DNA of 45,344 bases from Pseudomonadota bacterium (GCA_018240695.1 JAFEFH010000009.1:1-45344), one strand, 5' to 3'; positions 17,976 to 27,136 are shown, counted from the stretch's first letter. Notes: generated by a model from the letters alone, not told the origin. Translations and numbers: made by a program.

Positions 17976-18857
17976 ATGGCGAAAGTCGCCTTTATCGGTC
18001 TCGGCAACATGGGCGGCCCGATGGCCGCCAATCTCTGCAAGGCCCAGCACCATGTGACCGCGTTCGACCTGTCGGACGCCGCCGTCGCGCAGGCGGTCGA
18101 GAAGGGGGCGCACAAGGCCAAGAGCGCGGCCGAAGCCGTCAAGGATGCCGAGATCGTCGTCACCATGCTGCCGGCGGGCAAACATGTGCGCGACGTCTAT
18201 GAGAAGGACGTGCTCCCCAACGTCGCCAAGGGCGCGCTGCTGATCGATTGCTCGACCATCGATGTCGAGAGTGCGCGCCACGTGGCGGCAGCGGCCAAGA
18301 AGGCGGGCTTCGAGATGATCGACGCGCCTGTTTCGGGCGGTGTCGGTGGCGCCACGGCGGGCACGCTCACCTTCATGGTCGGCGGCGCGGAGCCGGTATT
18401 CGCCAAGGCCAAGCCGGTGCTGGAGAAGATGGGCAAGAACATCGTGCACGCGGGCGACAGCGGCAACGGCCAGGCGGCGAAGATTTGCAACAACATGATC
18501 CTCGGCATCTCGATGATCGCCGTCAGCGAGGGCTTCATGCTTGGCAAGCGGCTGGGCCTCGACGCGCAGAAGCTGTTCAACGTCGTGTCGACCGCGTCGG
18601 GCTCGTGCTGGTCGCTGGTGAATTACTGCCCGGTGCCGGGCCCGGTGCCGGCGTCGCCCGCCAACCGCGACTACGCACCGGGCTTCACGGCCGCGATGAT
18701 GCTGAAGGACCTGCTGCTGGCGCAGCAGGCGTCGGCGGGTGCGGGCGCGGCGACCCCGCTCGGCGCGGAAGCGGCGCAGCTCTTCAGCCTGTTCGTCAAC
18801 GCGGGCAACGCGGGCAAGGATTTCTCCGGCATCATCAAGATGCTGGACGGCAAGTAA
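17976..18857 (+). CDS. mmsB: 3-hydroxyisobutyrate dehydrogenase
   Basis: A 293-residue beta-hydroxyacid dehydrogenase. The NAD-binding motif GLGNMGGPMAANL is at residues 8-20, the substrate-binding DAPVSGGVGGATAGTL at 117-131, and the catalytic lysine is K169 in GQAAKICNNM. It oxidises 3-hydroxyisobutyrate to methylmalonate semialdehyde with NAD+. The strong ribosome-binding site GGAGG sits at 17967-17971. Together with the two upstream genes it gives three valine-catabolic steps. The methacrylyl-CoA hydratase step and methylmalonate-semialdehyde dehydrogenase (MmsA) are not encoded beside it. Confidence 0.94.
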   Translation: MAKVAFIGLGNMGGPMAANLCKAQHHVTAFDLSDAAVAQAVEKGAHKAKSAAEAVKDAEIVVTMLPAGKHVRDVYEKDVLPNVAKGALLIDCSTIDVESARHVAAAAKKAGFEMIDAPVSGGVGGATAGTLTFMVGGAEPVFAKAKPVLEKMGKNIVHAGDSGNGQAAKICNNMILGISMIAVSEGFMLGKRLGLDAQKLFNVVSTASGSCWSLVNYCPVPGPVPASPANRDYAPGFTAAMMLKDLLLAQQASAGAGAATPLGAEAAQLFSLFVNAGNAGKDFSGIIKMLDGK

Positions 18858-19544
18858 GTGATCACTCTCTACGATCTCGTCTTCGCCGACGACCGCCGGC
18901 CGAGTCCTTTCTGTTGGCGCACCAAGCTCGCGCTCCGGCACAAGGGCCTCGACTGGCGCGACGAGCCGGTGGGCTTCACCGACAAGGAGAAGATCGCCTT
19001 CGCCGAGTCGAAGCTCGTGCCCGTGATCCATGACGGCGCGAAGGTGGTGAAGGACAGCTGGGCGATTGCCGAGCATCTGGAGAAGGCCTATCCCGACAAG
19101 CCGCTGTTCCCCGACGATCCGACCCGCGCCCATGCGCGCTTCGTGAACGCCTGGGCCGACAGTGCGGTCCACATGGCCATCTTCCCGCTGATCGTCGGCG
19201 ATCTCGTCGACAGGGTGCGGCCGGCGGACAAGGCCTACATGCTCGAATCGCGCGGCAAGCGGCTGGGCACCACGGACTTCGCGGCCTTTCAGGCCAACGC
19301 CCGAGAGAAGGGTTTCGCGGCGTTCCGTGCCACGCTGGAGCCGGCCCGGCGCATCCTGGCGACGCAGCCGTTCCTGTCGGGCGCGGCGCCGGCCTATGCC
19401 GACTACATCCTGTTCGGCAGCCTGATGTGGCCGCGCTGCGTCAGTCCAACGGATCTCCTGGAAGACGGCGACGTCGTCCATGCGTGGCGCGAGCGCATGC
19501 TCGACCTGTTCGACGGCATGGCGCGCAGGGCCAAGGGGCCGTGA
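18858..19544 (+). CDS. Glutathione S-transferase family protein (LigE/beta-etherase-like N-terminus)
   Basis: A 228-residue GST-fold protein that starts with GTG immediately after the mmsB TAA, with no spacing. The thioredoxin-like N-terminal domain reads ITLYDLVFADDRRPSPFCWRTKLAL, with a PFCW at the usual catalytic-loop position. K-L-V-P-V-I-H is the cis-proline region binding glutathione's gamma-glutamyl part and DSWAIAEHLE follows. The all-helical domain spans roughly 95-225. The N-terminal pattern resembles bacterial beta-etherase (LigE-type) GSTs. A lignin role is not implied by context; in this operon it might scavenge reactive methacrylyl-CoA-type electrophiles, which is inference. Confidence 0.85.
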   Translation: MITLYDLVFADDRRPSPFCWRTKLALRHKGLDWRDEPVGFTDKEKIAFAESKLVPVIHDGAKVVKDSWAIAEHLEKAYPDKPLFPDDPTRAHARFVNAWADSAVHMAIFPLIVGDLVDRVRPADKAYMLESRGKRLGTTDFAAFQANAREKGFAAFRATLEPARRILATQPFLSGAAPAYADYILFGSLMWPRCVSPTDLLEDGDVVHAWRERMLDLFDGMARRAKGP

Positions 19545-19592
19545 GACAGGACACCGGATTGAGGTAAGCTGCTGTCCGAAGGGAGAGCAGCA

Positions 19593-20099
19593 TTGGCGGA
19601 AACGGCAGCATTCGATCCGGCGGAGCACCGCTTCGGACCGGCCCACTGGTTCGAGGACCTCACGGTGGGCCAGAAGTTCTACATCAACTCGCGCACCCAG
19701 ACGGAGTCGATGTTCGCGGCCTTTCAGTCGGCCAGCGGCGACAACCATCCGATCCACTACGACCGTGAATACTGCAAGGCGCAGGGCCATCGGGACCTGC
19801 TCGCGCACGGGCTGCAAGTGGCGATCCAGGGCGCGGCGGGCGCCGGCATCTTTCCGCACTACATCGGCGAGTCGCTGATCGGTTTTCTCGAACAGTCGTC
19901 GCGCTTCCTGAAACCGGTCTATTGCGGCGACACGCTCTATCCGATGCTCGAAGTCAGCGACCTCAAGCCCGGCCGCAGCACGGGCGTGGTCAGCATGAAA
20001 CTCACGATCCACAACCAGCGCCGGGAACTGGTGTGTGACGGTGAGCACAAGTATCTTGTCCGAAAGCGCCCGCAGCAGACCCAAGGGGAAAAACCATGA
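19593..20099 (+). CDS. MaoC-like hotdog-fold dehydratase
   Basis: A 168-residue single hotdog protein of the MaoC/(R)-hydratase type. The hydratase-2 motif is present: FQSASGDNHPIHYDREY at 44-60, with D50 and H55 at the positions of the catalytic Asp/His pair. The start is a TTG at 19593 with GGGAGAG at 19581-19587; no ATG lies in frame until about 38 codons later, inside the conserved fold. It probably hydrates or dehydrates an enoyl-CoA in the cytoplasm, and by position it is one candidate for the enoyl-CoA hydration missing from the valine block. The stop overlaps the next start by ATGA. Confidence 0.87.
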   Translation: MAETAAFDPAEHRFGPAHWFEDLTVGQKFYINSRTQTESMFAAFQSASGDNHPIHYDREYCKAQGHRDLLAHGLQVAIQGAAGAGIFPHYIGESLIGFLEQSSRFLKPVYCGDTLYPMLEVSDLKPGRSTGVVSMKLTIHNQRRELVCDGEHKYLVRKRPQQTQGEKP

Positions 20100-20380
20100 T
20101 CGGCGTCATCGCGAAGCTCACCATCAAGCCCGGCAGCAATGCCGACTTCGAGAAGACGATGAAGGCGCTTCAGGCCAAAGTTCAGGCCGACGAGCCCGGC
20201 AACAAGCTCTATGCGCTGCACAAGACCGACGACGTTAATGTCTACGTAATGCTCGAGCGCTATGCCGACCAGGCCGCACTCGAGGCGCATCGCGCGGCGC
20301 CGCACTTCAAGGAACTCGGGCGCAAGCTCGGCGACTATCTCGCCGGCCGTCCCGACGTGCAGGTGATGCAGGAAGTCTGA
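20096..20380 (+). CDS. ABM-domain protein (putative quinol monooxygenase family)
   Basis: A 94-residue protein with one antibiotic-biosynthesis-monooxygenase (dimeric ferredoxin-like alpha/beta barrel) domain: IGVIAKLTIKPGSNADFEKT at the first strand and helix, YALHKTDDVNVYVMLERYAD across the middle strands, and HRAAPHFKELG in the second helix. Related proteins include YgiN quinol monooxygenase and haem-degrading IsdG-like enzymes, but many members have no known reaction. The ATG overlaps the MaoC stop, so both are made together. No cofactor-binding motif can be recognised. Confidence 0.85.
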   Translation: MIGVIAKLTIKPGSNADFEKTMKALQAKVQADEPGNKLYALHKTDDVNVYVMLERYADQAALEAHRAAPHFKELGRKLGDYLAGRPDVQVMQEV

Positions 20381-20397
20381 CGGATAAAGGGTCGATC

Positions 20398-21465
20398 ATG
20401 GATGGAGTCGTTCACCGCCACACCAAGCCGGGAACCTCGCCGGGCAGCCTGTCCGGCCGCGCGCCCGTGCCCGACGAGGCGCTGGACTTCACCCTGGTCG
20501 AATACACCCCCGAGAAGTGCGAGGTCCTGCACGGCGTCGAGGTCGACGAGTGCCGCTTCCATCTCGACTCGCCCGACCGCACTTGGATAGACGTTGCCGG
20601 CCGGCCGAGTTCGGAGATGCTTCGCGACCTCGGCACCGCGTTCAATCTCCATCCGCTGGCGCTGGAAGACGTGTTCCACGGCCACCAGCGCAGCAAGCTC
20701 GATCTCTACGGCAACCAGGGCTTCATCGTCCTTAACGACCCGGCCTACGAGGACGGCGAGATCAAGCTGCGGCAGGTCTCGATCTTCTTCGGCGAGAACT
20801 ACACGATCTCGTTCCACGACCACAAGCTCGACATCTTCAAGCCCGTGCGCGACCGCTTGCAGATGCCGGGGTCGCGGCTGCGCACCTTCGGCATCGATTA
20901 CCTCGTCTATGCGCTGATCGATCTGGTCGTCGATCGCAAGTTCCCGCTGATCGAGGCGTTGGCCAACCAGCTCGAGATGCTGGAGGACGAGGCGCTCGGA
21001 CATTCCGAGGAAACGACCCTGGGCAGAATCCACCAGGCGCGGCGCGCGCTGGTCGCCTTCCATCGCATCGAATGGGCGGAACGCGAGACCATCCTGGCGG
21101 TGATGCGGCCGGAGACGCCGTTCATCATGCCCGAGACACGGACCTATCTGCGTGACTGCTTCGACCATGCGATCTCGGTCCTCGAACTGCTCGAGAGCTA
21201 TCGGGAAATGTGCAACGGCCTGATGGAAGTCTACCTCATGCAGGCCTCCAACCGGATGTCCGAGGTCATGAAGACGATGGCGGTGATCACCGTCTTCTTC
21301 ATGCCCCTCAGCTTCCTGGCGGGCATCTACGGCATGAACTTCGAGCGCGACGTCGGCAACATGCCGGAACTCGGCTGGAAGTACGGTTACGAATTCTTCT
21401 GGGTGCTGGTGACGGTGATCGTCGTCGGCCTTTTCTGGTGGCTGCGGCGGAAGCGCTGGTTGTGA
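20398..21465 (+). CDS. corA: CorA-family magnesium/cobalt transporter
   Basis: A 355-residue CorA protein. The large cytoplasmic N-terminal domain (to about 290) is followed by two membrane helices. The selectivity motif YGMNF lies at the end of the first helix, and the loop NMPELGW precedes the second helix ending WWLRRKRWL. It forms a pentameric inner-membrane channel for Mg2+ (or Co2+/Ni2+). The ATG at 20398 follows the ABM gene by 17 bases. No magnesium-responsive leader can fit in that gap. The last codons overlap the GTG start of the next gene by GTGA. Confidence 0.94.
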   Translation: MDGVVHRHTKPGTSPGSLSGRAPVPDEALDFTLVEYTPEKCEVLHGVEVDECRFHLDSPDRTWIDVAGRPSSEMLRDLGTAFNLHPLALEDVFHGHQRSKLDLYGNQGFIVLNDPAYEDGEIKLRQVSIFFGENYTISFHDHKLDIFKPVRDRLQMPGSRLRTFGIDYLVYALIDLVVDRKFPLIEALANQLEMLEDEALGHSEETTLGRIHQARRALVAFHRIEWAERETILAVMRPETPFIMPETRTYLRDCFDHAISVLELLESYREMCNGLMEVYLMQASNRMSEVMKTMAVITVFFMPLSFLAGIYGMNFERDVGNMPELGWKYGYEFFWVLVTVIVVGLFWWLRRKRWL

Positions 21466-22463
21466 GCGACGTGCTGCGCCTCTTCGGATCGGAGCTCTCG
21501 CCCTATTCGGTGAAAGTGCGCTCCTACTTGCGCTACAAGGGCATCGCGCACGAATGGCTGCCGCGCTCGCCCGAGAACCAGGTCGAATTCCAGAAATACG
21601 CCAAGCTGCCGCTGATCCCGCTGGTGGTGACGCCGGATGGCGAGGGCTTGCAGGATTCCACCCCCATCATCGAACGCTTCGAGTCGACCGCGTTCGAGCG
21701 CTCCATCGTGCCGGGCGATCCCGCGCTCGCTTTCCTGTCGGCGCTGCTGGAGGAATACGGCGACGAGTGGGGCAACAAATGGATGTTCCACTATCGCTGG
21801 AACTACAAGGCCGACAGGTGGGCGACGGCCGAGCGCATCGCGCGCCAGATGGCAGGCGGCGGCCAGGGACCGTTGGGTGTCGCTCAGGTGCGCGCTATGG
21901 TCGCCGATCGCATGACGGGCCGGTTGGGCTTCGTAGGCTCGAACGAGCAGACCAAGCCGCTGATCGAGGCATCTTTCAAGCGCGCGCTGGTGCTGCTGGA
22001 AAAGCACCTGGCGTCGCGGCCTTATCTGCTGGGCCAGCGGCCGGCGATGGCCGACTTCGGCCTGTGGGCGCAGCTCTACGAGGCGGCGACCGATCCGACG
22101 CCAGGCCACAAGATGCGCGGTTCCGCGCCCGCGGTCATGGCGTGGGTGGAGCGCATGCAGCAGCCGGCCAACGAAGGTTCCTTCGAGACATGGTCTGCGC
22201 TGGCCCCGACGCTGATGCCGCTGCTGACGGAAGAGGTGGGGGCGTTGTTCCTGCCGTGGTCCCATGCCAACGCCGAAGCGATCAAGGGTGGCGCGAAGAG
22301 CTTCGACGTCACCTTGGGCGGGGTCGGCTGGACCCAGGAGCCGCAGAAGTACCATGCGCGCTCGCTGGCCGAGATTCGGCGCAAGCACCAGGCGGCGAAG
22401 GACGCGCCGGGGCTCGAGAACATCCTGCGCAAGGCGGGCTGCCTGCGCTGGCTCGCAGCCTGA
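21462..22463 (+). CDS. Glutathione S-transferase-like protein with C-terminal extension
   Basis: A 333-residue protein starting at GTG 21462 inside the corA stop. Residues 4-80 form a thioredoxin-like GST N-domain (LRLFGSELSPYSVKVRSYLRYKG; the LPLIPLVV cis-proline and QDSTPIIERFE glutathione-binding segments). The helical domain includes RPYLLGQRPAMADFGLWAQLYE near 186-207. After that come about 80 more residues (TEEVGALFLPWSHANAEAI onward) not found in standard GSTs; this longer form is seen in a group of bacterial GST-like proteins of unknown function. No cysteine or serine is obvious at the catalytic loop other than S10/S13 (SELSPYS). It ends 3 bases before the convergent TSUP gene stop. 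Confidence 0.82.
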   Translation: MSDVLRLFGSELSPYSVKVRSYLRYKGIAHEWLPRSPENQVEFQKYAKLPLIPLVVTPDGEGLQDSTPIIERFESTAFERSIVPGDPALAFLSALLEEYGDEWGNKWMFHYRWNYKADRWATAERIARQMAGGGQGPLGVAQVRAMVADRMTGRLGFVGSNEQTKPLIEASFKRALVLLEKHLASRPYLLGQRPAMADFGLWAQLYEAATDPTPGHKMRGSAPAVMAWVERMQQPANEGSFETWSALAPTLMPLLTEEVGALFLPWSHANAEAIKGGAKSFDVTLGGVGWTQEPQKYHARSLAEIRRKHQAAKDAPGLENILRKAGCLRWLAA

Positions 22464-22466
22464 GCG

Positions 22467-23213
22467 TCAGCCCAGGGCCGAGGCGATAAGGGTCGCGCCG
22501 GAGAGGCTGAGCAGGATCAGGATGATGCGGCGGAACTGCGCATCGTTGACCCGGCCGTAGAGCATCAGGCCGATCCGCGCGCCGATCAGGGTCGACGGTA
22601 TCGCCAGCGCCGCCCAGAAGAAGAACGTCCGGTCGAGGAAGCCGGCGACGGCCGCCGAGAGAACGGCGGCGGTGAGGACGGACATGTTGAGCGGCTGGTT
22701 GACGCCGCGCTGCTCGTTCTTGTTCCAGCCGCGCAGTTGGGCCCACACGGTGGGGGCAGGGCCGCTCAGGCTCGCCATACCGCCCAGTACGCCGGAGATC
22801 ATGCCGATCGCGGCGTCCGCCAGGCGCCCGCCGCCGCGCACGATCGGCGGGTGTCGCATGAAGGCCATCCAGGCGCAGTAGAGGACGAGGATCGTCCCGA
22901 CGCCGAGCTTCAGCGGCTGGACCTGGACCCGGTCGAGCAGGGCGGTGCCGATCGGCACGCCGATCAGGCCGGTGACCAGGAAGGGCCAGAGCCGGTCGCC
23001 GCGCACGCCCGCCCAGATCCTCGGCAGGGACTGGATGTGGCCGACGACGCCGCACAGCGCGGTGAGCGGCGCGGCGGTGATGGGGGACATGGCGTGCAGC
23101 CAGAAGCCCAGCGACGCCAGCGCATAGCCGGTGCCGCTCAGCCCGTTGACGAACCCTGCCACCAGCGCGCCGACGACGACCAGGGCGATGTCGCCGGTCG
23201 GCGGCAGGGTCAT
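22467..23213 (-). CDS. TSUP family permease (TauE/SafE, sulfite/organosulfonate exporter-like)
   Basis: A 248-residue inner-membrane protein with about eight hydrophobic helices and the two TauE/SafE half-repeats: FVNGLSGTGYALASLGF in the first and SGVLGGMASLSGPAPTVWAQ in the second. Members move sulfite, sulfoacetate or other small anions; the substrate here is open. It starts 4 bases after the glutaryl-CoA dehydrogenase stop, so it is the last gene of that transcript. Coupling an anion permease to glutaryl-CoA oxidation has no obvious logic and may reflect only shared transcription. Confidence 0.9.
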   Translation of the reverse strand: MTLPPTGDIALVVVGALVAGFVNGLSGTGYALASLGFWLHAMSPITAAPLTALCGVVGHIQSLPRIWAGVRGDRLWPFLVTGLIGVPIGTALLDRVQVQPLKLGVGTILVLYCAWMAFMRHPPIVRGGGRLADAAIGMISGVLGGMASLSGPAPTVWAQLRGWNKNEQRGVNQPLNMSVLTAAVLSAAVAGFLDRTFFFWAALAIPSTLIGARIGLMLYGRVNDAQFRRIILILLSLSGATLIASALG

Positions 23214-23217
23214 CGCG

Positions 23218-24453
23218 TCAGCCCGCGGACGAGAAGGCCTGGAGGCCGGTCATGGCGCGGCCGAGGATCAGCGCGTGGACGTCGTGCGTGCCCTCGTAGG
23301 TGTTCACCGCCTCGAGGTTCATGACGTGACGGATCACGTGGTACTCGTCCGACACGCCGTTGCCGCCGTGCATGTCGCGGGCGGTACGGGCGATGTCGAG
23401 CGCCTTGCCGCAGTTGTTGCGCTTGATCAGCGAGATCATCTCCGGCTGCGCCTTGCCCTCGTCCTTGAGGCGGCCGACGCGCAGGCAGGCCTGGAGGCCG
23501 AGCGCGATCTCGGTCTGCATGTCGGCGAGCTTCTTCTGGATCAGTTGGTTGGCGGCAAGCGGCCGACCGAACTGCTTGCGGTCGAGCGTGTAGTTGCGCG
23601 CCTGCTTCCAGCAGAACTCCGCGGCGCCCATGGCGCCCCAGGCGATGCCGTAGCGCGCGTTGTTGAGGCAGCCGAACGGTCCGCCGAGGCCCGCGACGTT
23701 GGGCAGCATGTTTTCGGCGGGCACTTCGACCTCGTCCATCATGATGGCGCCGGTGACCGACGCGCGCAGGCTGAACTTGCCTTCAATCTTCGGCGTGGTG
23801 AGGCCCTTCATGCCGCGCTCGAGGATGAAGCCGCGGATCGCGCCGCCGTCGAGCTTGGCCCACACGACCAGCACGTCGGCGATCGGCGCGTTGGTGATCC
23901 ACATCTTGGAGCCCGAGACCTTGAAGCCGCCGGGCACCGTGACCGCGCGGGTCTTCATGCCGCCTGGATCGGAGCCGTGGTCGGGCTCGGTGAGGCCGAA
24001 GCAGCCGACCCATTCGCCCGAGGCGAGCTTGGGCAGGTACTTCATGCGCTGCTCTTCGCTGCCGTAGGCGTAGATCGGATGCATGACCAGCGACGACTGC
24101 ACGCTCATCGCCGAGCGATAGCCGGAGTCCACACGCTCGACCTCGCGCGCGACCAGGCCGTAGACCGTGTAGCTCGAGCCGGCGCAGCCGTACTTCTCGG
24201 GCAGGGTCGAGCCCAGCAGGCCGAGCGCGCCCAGCTCGTTCATGATCTCGCGATGGAACTTCTCGTGCCGGTTGGCTTCCAGCACACGGGTCATCAGCTT
24301 TTCCTGGCAGTAGTCGCGCGCGGCGTCGCGGATCGCGCCTTCCTCCTCGGTCAGCTGGTCGTCGAGGAAGAACGGATCCTCCCAGTCGAACGGCTTGGCA
24401 TCGGCGCGCGTGCCCTTGGCGGCGCTCTTGATGGGAGTAGCGGCGACAGACAT
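23218..24453 (-). CDS. gcdH: Glutaryl-CoA dehydrogenase
   Basis: A 411-residue acyl-CoA dehydrogenase of the GCDH subgroup. The flavin block is [20 protein letters not shown], and the catalytic glutamate is E387 in [17 protein letters not shown], the characteristic GCDH ending rather than the NEI form of other ACADs. It oxidises and decarboxylates glutaryl-CoA to crotonyl-CoA in lysine, tryptophan and aromatic degradation and passes electrons to ETF. A strong GGAGG ribosome-binding site lies just upstream of the ATG, around 24460-24464 on this strand. The ABC transporter ATPase gene ends 66 bases upstream, so it may have its own promoter. Confidence 0.93.
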   Translation of the reverse strand: MSVAATPIKSAAKGTRADAKPFDWEDPFFLDDQLTEEEGAIRDAARDYCQEKLMTRVLEANRHEKFHREIMNELGALGLLGSTLPEKYGCAGSSYTVYGLVAREVERVDSGYRSAMSVQSSLVMHPIYAYGSEEQRMKYLPKLASGEWVGCFGLTEPDHGSDPGGMKTRAVTVPGGFKVSGSKMWITNAPIADVLVVWAKLDGGAIRGFILERGMKGLTTPKIEGKFSLRASVTGAIMMDEVEVPAENMLPNVAGLGGPFGCLNNARYGIAWGAMGAAEFCWKQARNYTLDRKQFGRPLAANQLIQKKLADMQTEIALGLQACLRVGRLKDEGKAQPEMISLIKRNNCGKALDIARTARDMHGGNGVSDEYHVIRHVMNLEAVNTYEGTHDVHALILGRAMTGLQAFSSAG

Positions 24454-24519
24454 GGAAACCTCCGGATTACTCCGGCGGTCTTAACAAGAAGCGGCGGCGA
24501 GGCCAACCCGGGCAGGAAC

Positions 24520-25314
24520 TCAGGCCGCGACGGTGGTCGCCGACGCCCTGTGGCTCAATTCCTTGAAGATATCGAGGCTGAGGCGGCCGAAGGCCTCGGA
24601 AGCCCGGCACTCGATGGTACGTGGCCGCGGCAGGTCGACCTTGAAGTCGGCCGCGATCCGGCCGGGACGAGCGGACATCACCACGACGCGATCCGACAGG
24701 AAGACGGCCTCGGGGATCGAATGAGTGACGAACAGGATGGTCTTGCGGGCGGCGCTGGTCTCACCCCAAATCCGCAGCAGCTCGATCGCCATGTCGTCGC
24801 GGGTCATGGCATCGAGCGCGCCGAACGGCTCGTCCATCAGCAGCAGCGGTGGATCGAGGAGGAGGGCGCGGCACAGCGCGGCGCGTTGCTGCATGCCGCC
24901 GGACAGCTCGCGCGGCAGCTTGGCGGCAAAGCCGTTCAGCCCCGCCATGTCGAGCAACTGATGGGCGCGGTTTTTCAGCGCCGACGGATCCTTGCCGGCC
25001 AGTTCGGCCGGCAGCAGGACGTTTTGCAGGATCGAGCGCCATTTCAGCAGGATCGGCTGCTGGAAGACCATGCCGATATCGGCGATCGGGCGGGCGACCT
25101 GTCGGCCGGCCACCGTGACCGTGCCGCTGGTCGCCGGGCGCAGACCCGCCACGATACGCAGCAGGGTGGACTTGCCGCAACCGCTCGGGCCCACCAGCGA
25201 GACGAACTCGCCCGTGCCGACTTTCAGCGAGATGCCGGCGAGCGCCTCGACCGGGCCGCTCGCCGCCTCGTAGATCATGCCGACCCCGGAGAGGTCGATC
25301 AGCTGCTCTGTCAT
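24520..25314 (-). CDS. ABC transporter ATP-binding protein (nitrate/sulfonate/NMT1 type)
   Basis: A 264-residue ATPase of the SsuB/TauB/ThiZ group. Walker A is GPSGCGKST, the signature is LSGGMQQRAAL, Walker B is LLLMDEPFGALD, and the H-loop is FVTHSIPEA. A VFQQPILLKWRS Q-loop is present. With the upstream solute-binding protein (18-base gap) and permease it completes an importer. Such systems carry aliphatic sulfonates, taurine, pyrimidine precursors of thiamin, riboflavin or phthalate; the cargo is not shown. The divergent catabolic cluster beginning at 27195 suggests that its substrate may feed that pathway. Confidence 0.93.
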   Translation of the reverse strand: MTEQLIDLSGVGMIYEAASGPVEALAGISLKVGTGEFVSLVGPSGCGKSTLLRIVAGLRPATSGTVTVAGRQVARPIADIGMVFQQPILLKWRSILQNVLLPAELAGKDPSALKNRAHQLLDMAGLNGFAAKLPRELSGGMQQRAALCRALLLDPPLLLMDEPFGALDAMTRDDMAIELLRIWGETSAARKTILFVTHSIPEAVFLSDRVVVMSARPGRIAADFKVDLPRPRTIECRASEAFGRLSLDIFKELSHRASATTVAA

Positions 25315-25332
25315 GTCGATGCCTGCCTCGTG

Positions 25333-26319
25333 TTACTTCGGCATCTCGACCTTGGTGAAGAACTCCTGCGTGTAGACGTCCTTGCACTCGACCTTCTTGG
25401 CCATCGACATGTAGTTGTTCATGAGGTCGACCGAGGCGCACATGCGCTTGTCGTCGATCGAGCCGATGCCGCCCTTGCGATACTGGTCGGTCTTCATCAG
25501 CTCGAGGCCCATCGCCATGTTCTCCTTGATCGTGGAGAGGTCGAGCTCGGGCACGTGCTTCTTCTGGATCGCGAGCGCGGCATCCGGGTCCGCCATCACG
25601 TCGCGCCAGCCCATGTAGGAGGCCTCGAGGAAGGCTTTGAGCTGCTTGGGCTTGTCCTTCATGGTCTTGGCGCTGGCCATGATCGACATCGCGTAGAGGT
25701 CGAAGCCGAAGTCGGCCCACTTCATCATGACGATGTTGCCCTTGCCGCCGGCCTTCTCGTAGAGCGGCAGGCCGGTCGTGTAGTCGCTGACGCCGTCCAT
25801 GCGCTTCTCGACGAGGGCGGCGATCTTGGCCGCGGGCTCGATATTGACCCAGGTGACCTTCTTGGCGTCGATGCCGGTGAGCTTGGCGAAGGCCGGGAAG
25901 ACCTGCCGCTGCGCGTCGCCCGGAGGCGAGCCCAGCGAGGCGCCTTCGAGGTCCTTGGGCTTGGTCAGCGGCTTGCCCTTCAGGCTGAAGATGTTGAGCG
26001 GCGTCTTATCGAACACCATGCCCACCACCTTGATGGTGCCGCCCTTGGAGAGGAAGGGCACGACCGCGGCGACGTCGGCGAGACCCGCATCGGCGCGGCC
26101 GGTGTCGACCTTGGCCATCGAATCGCCCGAACCCTTGGAGTTCTCGAGCGTCACGTCGAGGCCCTTGGCCTTGTAGTAGCCCTTGTCGAGGGCGACCCAG
26201 TAGGCGGCATGGTCGCCCACGGCGAACCAGTTCAGCGCGAAGGTGAACTTCTCCTGCGCCGACGCGCTGCCGGTGGCGGCGAGCATGGCGGCGATAGCGA
26301 GAGCGACTGTACGTTTCAT
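25333..26319 (-). CDS. ABC transporter substrate-binding protein (NMT1/SsuA-like)
   Basis: A 328-residue periplasmic binding protein. The ATG at 26319 gives the signal peptide MKRTVALAIAAMLAATGSASA with a cleavage site before QEKFTF; an extension seven codons upstream removes that logic. The mature protein opens with FALNWFAVGDHAAYWVALDKGYY, the NMT1/THI5-like pattern of binding proteins for pyrimidines, sulfonates and similar small organic molecules. GRADAGLADVAAV at about 85-97 is the second lobe entry. A purine-rich ribosome-binding site (AAGGGGAAA) precedes the ATG. It is the middle gene of the permease, binding protein, ATPase order. Confidence 0.92.
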   Translation of the reverse strand: MKRTVALAIAAMLAATGSASAQEKFTFALNWFAVGDHAAYWVALDKGYYKAKGLDVTLENSKGSGDSMAKVDTGRADAGLADVAAVVPFLSKGGTIKVVGMVFDKTPLNIFSLKGKPLTKPKDLEGASLGSPPGDAQRQVFPAFAKLTGIDAKKVTWVNIEPAAKIAALVEKRMDGVSDYTTGLPLYEKAGGKGNIVMMKWADFGFDLYAMSIMASAKTMKDKPKQLKAFLEASYMGWRDVMADPDAALAIQKKHVPELDLSTIKENMAMGLELMKTDQYRKGGIGSIDDKRMCASVDLMNNYMSMAKKVECKDVYTQEFFTKVEMPK

Positions 26320-26350
26320 GACGTTTCCCCTTTTCCCCAAACCAACGAAA

Positions 26351-27115
26351 TCAATCGAGCCCTTCGGCCCAGGGCGCCCACAGGCGCGCGACGAGAACGA
26401 CGAGGCCGTAGAGTACGAGGCCGACGGCCGAGATCCAGATCAGCGCGGCGAACGCCAGCGAGGTGTTCATGCTGCTTTGCGTGGTCGTGATGACGTAGCC
26501 CAGACCCGACTGCGAGGCCACGAACTCGCCCACGATCGCGCCCACGACGGCGGCGGTCGCCGTGATCTTCAGCGAGCTCAGGATGTAGGGCAGCGCGTTG
26601 GGAATGCGGATCTTCATGAAGATCTTCCACTTCGGCGCATTGAACACGCGGCCGAGGTCGAGCATGTCGGCTTCGACCTGCGAAAGTCCCACGGCCGTGT
26701 TGATCACCACCGGGAAGAAGCCGATCAGCGCCCCCATCAGCATGTTGGGGAAGATGCCGTAGCCCATCCAGACCAGGAACAGCGGTGCGACCGCGACCTT
26801 GGGCAACGTGTTGAGGAAGACGAGGAAGGGCACCAGCGCGTTGGCGATGAGCGGCGACCAGGCGATCGCAACACCCAGCAGGACACCGACGGCAGCAGCC
26901 AGGAAGAAGGCGCCGATGATCTCCCACGTCGTCGTCCAGATATGCTGAGCCCAGGGAACGTCGGGTTCCCAGAACGCTTCGATCACGGACATCGGCGAGG
27001 GAAGGAGGTAGGCGCGAATGCCCGAGTAGGTGACCGTGAGCTGCCAGATCGCCAGAAGCGAGACGAACAGCACGACCGTCGGCCAATACTGGAGGGCCAG
27101 TGCTTTTGTTTTCAT
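26351..27115 (-). CDS. ABC transporter permease (nitrate/sulfonate/NMT1 type)
   Basis: A 254-residue permease with six predicted helices and the EAA-type loop LSQVEADMLDLGRVFNAPKW around 148-167 that docks on the ATPase. ATG 27115 (MKTKALALQYWP) is chosen over a longer frame to 27223, which would run into the divergent epimerase gene and adds an arginine-rich, non-membrane stretch. First gene of the three-gene importer. A 79-base region separates its start from that of the divergent catabolic cluster and must hold the promoters for both. Confidence 0.93.
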   Translation of the reverse strand: MKTKALALQYWPTVVLFVSLLAIWQLTVTYSGIRAYLLPSPMSVIEAFWEPDVPWAQHIWTTTWEIIGAFFLAAAVGVLLGVAIAWSPLIANALVPFLVFLNTLPKVAVAPLFLVWMGYGIFPNMLMGALIGFFPVVINTAVGLSQVEADMLDLGRVFNAPKWKIFMKIRIPNALPYILSSLKITATAAVVGAIVGEFVASQSGLGYVITTTQSSMNTSLAFAALIWISAVGLVLYGLVVLVARLWAPWAEGLD

Positions 27116-27136
27116 GTTGTCGCGCAAAGCATTACA

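Noticed and set aside
23131..26490. A 1119-codon open frame on the plus strand
   Set aside because: It is antisense to gcdH, the ABC transporter ATPase and the binding protein, all with clear family motifs. Its translation is rich in His, Arg, Asp and Val with no domain, typical of the complement of GC-rich genes.
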